Part shown: positions 18,279 through 21,452 of the stretch, piece after piece
How the letters are laid out: each line of letters opens with the position of its first letter
How positions within the stretch are numbered: position 1 is the first letter of the stretch
NCBI GenBank assembly: GCA_023399105.1
Contig: JAEWQT010000085.1
Span: 1-21,452, forward strand
DNA: 21,452 nt
From: Pseudomonadota bacterium
GTDB taxonomy: Bacteria > Pseudomonadota > Gammaproteobacteria > Pseudomonadales > Oceanobacteraceae
Direction of reading: 5' to 3'
The notes under the pieces: model-generated
Seen by the model: only the letters and a program-made list of their open reading frames with translations
Database searches by the model: none
What the model was told of the DNA's origin: nothing
Made by a program: the position numbers and the translations under genes

Positions 18279-18305
18279 CGTTAAAACCAACCCGTTGTGG
18301 CCAGA
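18264..18305 (+). other. 9-bp inverted repeat spanning the end of the CNBD gene
   Basis: TCTGGCCAC (18264-18272) and GTGGCCAGA (18297-18305) are perfectly complementary across a 24-nt loop that includes the TGA stop at 18276-18278. There is no T-run after it, so it is not a canonical intrinsic terminator. It could slow decay of the transcript or assist factor-dependent termination. Confidence 0.35.
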
Positions 18306-18342
18306 AACAACCCCACCAAATCAGACCAATTACGCCACCAAA

Positions 18343-18378
18343 TTACATAAAGACCACAAATAAGTTACATAATGTAAC
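18343..18378. promoter_or_regulatory. Candidate operator upstream of the peroxidase gene
   Basis: GTTACAT, a central A, and ATGTAAC form a perfect 7-1-7 palindrome at 18364-18378. The half-site TTACATAA also appears at 18343-18350, 22 bp (about two helical turns) before its copy at 18365-18372. A -10-like CATAAT (18368-18373) lies inside the palindrome, which suits a dimeric repressor, for example of the TetR or GntR type. The regulator cannot be named from sequence. The site is about 140 bp before the peroxidase start. Confidence 0.5.
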
Positions 18379-18519
18379 CCGACAGGCCAACCTGAAAGTA
18401 CCCACAAAAAACCACCCGTCGCTCTTCCATTTATCGTGATTCACTGCCGTACCTGCCGGTTTTAACACCGTCAGTACTCAACGCAATAACTAAAAATAAC
18501 GATAAACGGAGATCACCAC

Positions 18520-21279
18520 ATGAACAGTATCTGGGTTACCTGGCCCTCGCTGGTCAAGCTCGGCACTCTTGGGATTTTTGCCGGCTTAATCACACTGGCT
18601 GCCGAACGGCAGGAGTTGTTCAAAAACAACCTGTTTGATTTCGAACGCTGGGATGAATACAACGCCGACATCAACTGTGATGAACGCAGCCTGAATGCCC
18701 GTACCGAAAACGGTACCTGTAACATTCTGGAAAACCCGTCGGAAGGTTCGGTTATGCGTCGTTTCGGCCGTAACGTTGAACTGTCCGCCGCGCAGGGCGA
18801 AACGGAAGCCGACACCCTGTTAACTCCGAACCCGCGTGAAGTCAGTAACGTACTGCTGTCCCGTGGCGATGATTTCAAACCGGCCACCTCGGTTAACTTC
18901 ATTGCTGCCAGCTGGATTCAGTTCATGACCCACGACTGGTTCTTCCATGGCGAAAACAGCGCCGAAAACCCGATTGAAGTGCCGCTGCCGGCCGGCGACA
19001 GCATGGGTTCAGGTGTTATGGAAGTGCGTCGCACCCAACCGGATACCACCCGTACCGCTGCTGAAGCACATCTGCCAGACAGCTATCAGAACCACGTTAC
19101 CCACTGGTGGGATGGTTCACAGATTTACGGCAGTGATCTGGAAACCTCCAACAGCATCCGTGAATTCCAGGGTGGTCGTCTGACCGTTAATTCCGATGGC
19201 ACCCTGCCGCGTGAATTCTTCTCTGGTCTGCCGAAAACCGGTTTTGTGGATAACTGGTGGGTCGGTCTGAGCATGCTGCACCAGCTGTTCGTAAAAGAGC
19301 ACAATGCCATTGCCGAGATGCTAGCGGCAAATAACCCGGGGAAAGATGACCAGTGGCTGTACGACAAAGCCCGCCTGATCAACTCTGCCCTGATGGCGAA
19401 AATTCACACCGTTGAATGGACGCCGGCCATCATTGCCAACCCGGTTACCGAGCGTGCCATGTACGCCAACTGGTGGGGCCTGGCCGGTGACGCCAACAAG
19501 CGTGACAAGAACAGTGCCGAGCTGGACAAGCTCTATGAAGATCTGGCCAAAAAAGATTCCTGGATCCGCCGCATCCTGGGTGTTGACCCGAAACTGGCGG
19601 AAGCCATGGAACAAGGCGACTTCCTGGAGTGGGCGATTACCGGCCTGGCCGGTGCGCGTAAGTCTGACAACGCCGGTGTTCCCTTTACCCTGACCGAAGA
19701 ATTCGTCTCGGTATACCGCATGCACCCGCTGATGCGTGACAACATCGATATTTACGACATCGGTTCTAACGTCGTCGACAAGAGCGTTGCCCTGGAAGAT
19801 ACCCGTGACGGCGCCGCCGAAGACATGCTGGACCGTGAAGGCTCTGACCGTCTGTGGTACTCCTTCGGTATCACCAACCCGGGCGCTCTGGTGCTGAACA
19901 ACAGCCCGGAATTCCTGCGTAATCTGGACCTGCCGATCGTGGGTAAAATGGACATCGCCGCCATCGACGTTATCCGTGACCGTGAGCGTGGTGTACCGCG
20001 TTACAACGAATTCCGTCGTCAGATTGGTCTGAACCCGATCACCAAGTTTGAAGATCTGACCAAAGATCCGGAAGCTCTGGCCAACCTGAAGCGCCTGTAT
20101 AACAACGACATTGAAATGATCGACACATTGGTCGGCATGATGGCGGAAACCGTACGTCCGGAAGGCTTCGCCTTCGGCGAAACCGCATTCCAGATTTTCA
20201 TCATGAACGCTTCCCGTCGCATCATTGCGGATCGTTTCTTCACCTCGCACTACACCCCGGAAGTTTACACTCAGGAAGGTTATGACTGGGTAGAAAACAA
20301 CACCATGGTGGACGTGCTGAACCGTCACTTCCCGCAACTGAACACCTCTCTGGTGGGTGTCGACAACGCCTTCAAACCCTGGGGTCTGAACATTCCGGCG
20401 GATTACGACAGCTGGGCTGCCTGTGACAAGCAGGAGCTGCTGTGGACCAACGGCGTGAAGCGCACTACCTATGCTGAAGGCGAACTGCCGGCGATCCCGG
20501 ATGTGGATACCGGCGCCATGATCAGCCGCATTCTGTGGGACAAAGTCCGCTATGTTGGCGACGTTGCTCCGGTCGGCCACACCAAGCCGATCCACCCGCA
20601 CGGTGCCGTGGCGAAAGTGGCCTTTAATGCCACTGCCAACCATCCGTTTACCGGCGTATTCAAAGGCAACGAATGTGGTCTGCTGCGCATGTCGGTAACC
20701 GGCGATCCGGCCAAGCGTGGCGTCCAGCCTGGTCTGGCGTGGAAAACCTTTATCGATGGCAAGCCGTCTGAAAACGTTGCCGCGCTGTACACGCTGACCG
20801 GCCAGGGCAACAACTACAACCTGTTTGCCAACGAACTGTCTCAGTACGTACGTCCGGAAGCCAACGATACTCTGGGCAGCACCATTCTGTTCTCGCTGGT
20901 CACCACCAAGCCGACGCAACTGATGGTCAATGCCATGGCCGAAGTAAACTCTGACGGTAGCGCGGCTGCGAACGCCAAGTCACCGACCCAGATCTACTTC
21001 GTACCGGCGGCTGACGTGAAAAACCGTTTCAGCACCGCGGCACACGATTTCCGTAATGACCTGCTGAGCCTGCCGGCCGGCACCAAACTGTACGATGTGT
21101 ATGCCACCGACAAGAGCATCAAAAACTCCATTTTCAGCAGCATTGCCGCCCGCTATGCCACTGAACGCCGCAACAGCGCGGTGAAAGTGGGTGAAATTGT
21201 GCTGACCTCTGAATTTGCTGCCTCCGCTTTCGGCGACTCCGGCATCTTCTTCAAGCATCAGCGTTACGAAGACCGGTAA
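18520..21279 (+). CDS. Alpha-dioxygenase-like heme peroxidase with C-terminal catalase-like domain
   Basis: A 919-aa member of the animal heme peroxidase/cyclooxygenase superfamily, closest in motifs to plant fatty acid alpha-dioxygenase, which inserts O2 at C2 of fatty acids to give 2-hydroperoxides. The distal motif WIQFMTHDW places Gln134 and His138 four residues apart, as in cyclooxygenases. WWDGSQIYG, WWVGLSMLHQLFVKEHN and KIHTVEWTPA follow. The catalytic Tyr and proximal His fit Y399-R-M-H402 (the YxxH of COX and alpha-DOX). NASRRIIADRFFT at about 563-575 matches the alpha-DOX substrate-carboxylate region. Residues 1-30 are hydrophobic, a possible membrane anchor or signal. Plant enzymes are about 640 aa. 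The extra region (about 665-919; HPHGAVAKVAF, RMSVTGDP, PGLAWKTFIDG, FGDSGIFFKHQR) looks catalase-like but shows no R-x-x-x-Y heme ligand. GGAG lies 8 nt before the ATG. Frequent CGT, CTG and AAC codons suggest high expression. Confidence 0.85.
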   Translation: MNSIWVTWPSLVKLGTLGIFAGLITLAAERQELFKNNLFDFERWDEYNADINCDERSLNARTENGTCNILENPSEGSVMRRFGRNVELSAAQGETEADTLLTPNPREVSNVLLSRGDDFKPATSVNFIAASWIQFMTHDWFFHGENSAENPIEVPLPAGDSMGSGVMEVRRTQPDTTRTAAEAHLPDSYQNHVTHWWDGSQIYGSDLETSNSIREFQGGRLTVNSDGTLPREFFSGLPKTGFVDNWWVGLSMLHQLFVKEHNAIAEMLAANNPGKDDQWLYDKARLINSALMAKIHTVEWTPAIIANPVTERAMYANWWGLAGDANKRDKNSAELDKLYEDLAKKDSWIRRILGVDPKLAEAMEQGDFLEWAITGLAGARKSDNAGVPFTLTEEFVSVYRMHPLMRDNIDIYDIGSNVVDKSVALEDTRDGAAEDMLDREGSDRLWYSFGITNPGALVLNNSPEFLRNLDLPIVGKMDIAAIDVIRDRERGVPRYNEFRRQIGLNPITKFEDLTKDPEALANLKRLYNNDIEMIDTLVGMMAETVRPEGFAFGETAFQIFIMNASRRIIADRFFTSHYTPEVYTQEGYDWVENNTMVDVLNRHFPQLNTSLVGVDNAFKPWGLNIPADYDSWAACDKQELLWTNGVKRTTYAEGELPAIPDVDTGAMISRILWDKVRYVGDVAPVGHTKPIHPHGAVAKVAFNATANHPFTGVFKGNECGLLRMSVTGDPAKRGVQPGLAWKTFIDGKPSENVAALYTLTGQGNNYNLFANELSQYVRPEANDTLGSTILFSLVTTKPTQLMVNAMAEVNSDGSAAANAKSPTQIYFVPAADVKNRFSTAAHDFRNDLLSLPAGTKLYDVYATDKSIKNSIFSSIAARYATERRNSAVKVGEIVLTSEFAASAFGDSGIFFKHQRYEDR

Positions 21280-21301
21280 TCCGCCGGTTAATGGTTGCAA
21301 T

Positions 21302-21330
21302 AAGGGGTTACGGTGCGCCGTAACCACCTT
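21302..21330 (+). other. Stem-loop in the peroxidase 3' region
   Basis: GGTTACGG (21306-21313), loop TGCG and CCGTAACC (21318-21325) form a perfect 8-bp hairpin. AAGG and CCTT extend it across a one-base bulge. No T-run follows, so it is more likely an RNA-stabilising 3' hairpin, or an accessory to the terminator just downstream, than a terminator itself. Confidence 0.55.
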
Positions 21331-21341
21331 GTTAAAAGCAT

Positions 21342-21378
21342 AAAAAAAACCGCCGCAGGTCACTGCGGCGGTTTTTTT
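21342..21378. terminator. Bidirectional intrinsic terminator
   Basis: CCGCCGCAG (21350-21358), loop GTCA and CTGCGGCGG (21363-21371) form a perfect GC-rich 9-bp stem. It is flanked by eight A before and seven T after. It can therefore terminate the rightward peroxidase transcript and the leftward transcript of the convergent gene at the window edge. Confidence 0.93.
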
Positions 21379-21402
21379 ATGGAAGCGAAAAAGCGGCGCT
21401 GC

Positions 21403-21452
21403 TTACAGCTTGCCGGCTTCTTCGGCCAGGTATTTAGCTACGCCTTCCGGAG
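21403..21452 (-). CDS. C-terminus of a probable 2-Cys peroxiredoxin (5' part beyond window)
   Basis: The last 16 codons, ending in TAA at 21403-21405, read PEGVAKYLAEEAGKL after a partial first codon. This resembles the C-terminal end of AhpC/TSA-family 2-Cys peroxiredoxins (typically a PEGVA-YL-ENA-KL type ending, from memory). Those are cytoplasmic thiol peroxidases that reduce H2O2 and organic hydroperoxides. The catalytic cysteines lie outside the window, so the call rests on a short tail and on context. The gene converges on the peroxidase gene and shares its bidirectional terminator. Confidence 0.5.
   Translation of the reverse strand, partial: PEGVAKYLAEEAGKL

Noticed and set aside
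19321..20919. A 532-codon open frame on the minus strand inside the peroxidase gene
   Set aside because: It mirrors the strongly biased codons of the plus-strand gene, has no recognisable domain, and lies entirely antisense to a gene with clear family motifs.

Overview
The window is a stretch of gammaproteobacterial chromosome. On the minus strand it carries an almost complete division and cell wall (dcw) cluster, read from 16119 down to 1: mraZ-rsmH-ftsL-ftsI-murE-murF-mraY-murD-ftsW-murG-murC-ddlB-ftsQ-ftsA-ftsZ. This is the classical Escherichia/Pseudomonas gene order. The protein sequences (for example MurC starting MVEE and then MRRIRRIHF) and the moderate GC content suggest a marine Oceanospirillales/Pseudomonadales-type organism. 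That placement is inference, not something a marker gene proves. MurE carries the DNPR motif of meso-diaminopimelate-adding enzymes, so the wall is of the ordinary Gram-negative type.

The 15 dcw genes are packed into one transcription unit. Of the 14 junctions, six overlap by 4 nt, four by 8 nt and one by 1 nt; the other three have gaps of 2, 9 and 36 nt, and no terminator is visible. Upstream of mraZ is a well-formed sigma70 promoter (TTGCAA, 17 bp, TATAGT). Just downstream of it are four TGG-type boxes at exactly 10-bp spacing, the expected MraZ autoregulatory operator. Together the genes make the lipid II precursor (MurE, MurF, MraY, MurD, MurG, MurC, Ddl) and assemble and power the septal ring (FtsL, FtsI, FtsW, FtsQ, FtsA, FtsZ). 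ftsZ is cut by the left edge of the window.

Across a 440-bp AT-rich divergent intergenic region lie three plus-strand genes. The first is a two-TM DUF502 membrane protein (16560-17201). The second is a protein with two cyclic-nucleotide-binding domains and a rhodanese-like domain that lacks its catalytic cysteine (17250-18278). The third is a 919-aa heme peroxidase of the fatty acid alpha-dioxygenase type (18520-21279), with an extra C-terminal domain of about 250 aa that looks catalase-like. The peroxidase gene has strongly biased codon use and is preceded by a perfect 15-bp palindrome. It ends in a bidirectional terminator shared with a convergent gene at the right edge, whose last 16 residues resemble the C-terminus of a 2-Cys peroxiredoxin.

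The most interesting part of the window is the right end: a dioxygenase-catalase-like fusion predicted to make or process lipid hydroperoxides, beside a probable peroxide-detoxifying enzyme. The dcw cluster is conventional except for a very short FtsL with no cytoplasmic tail.
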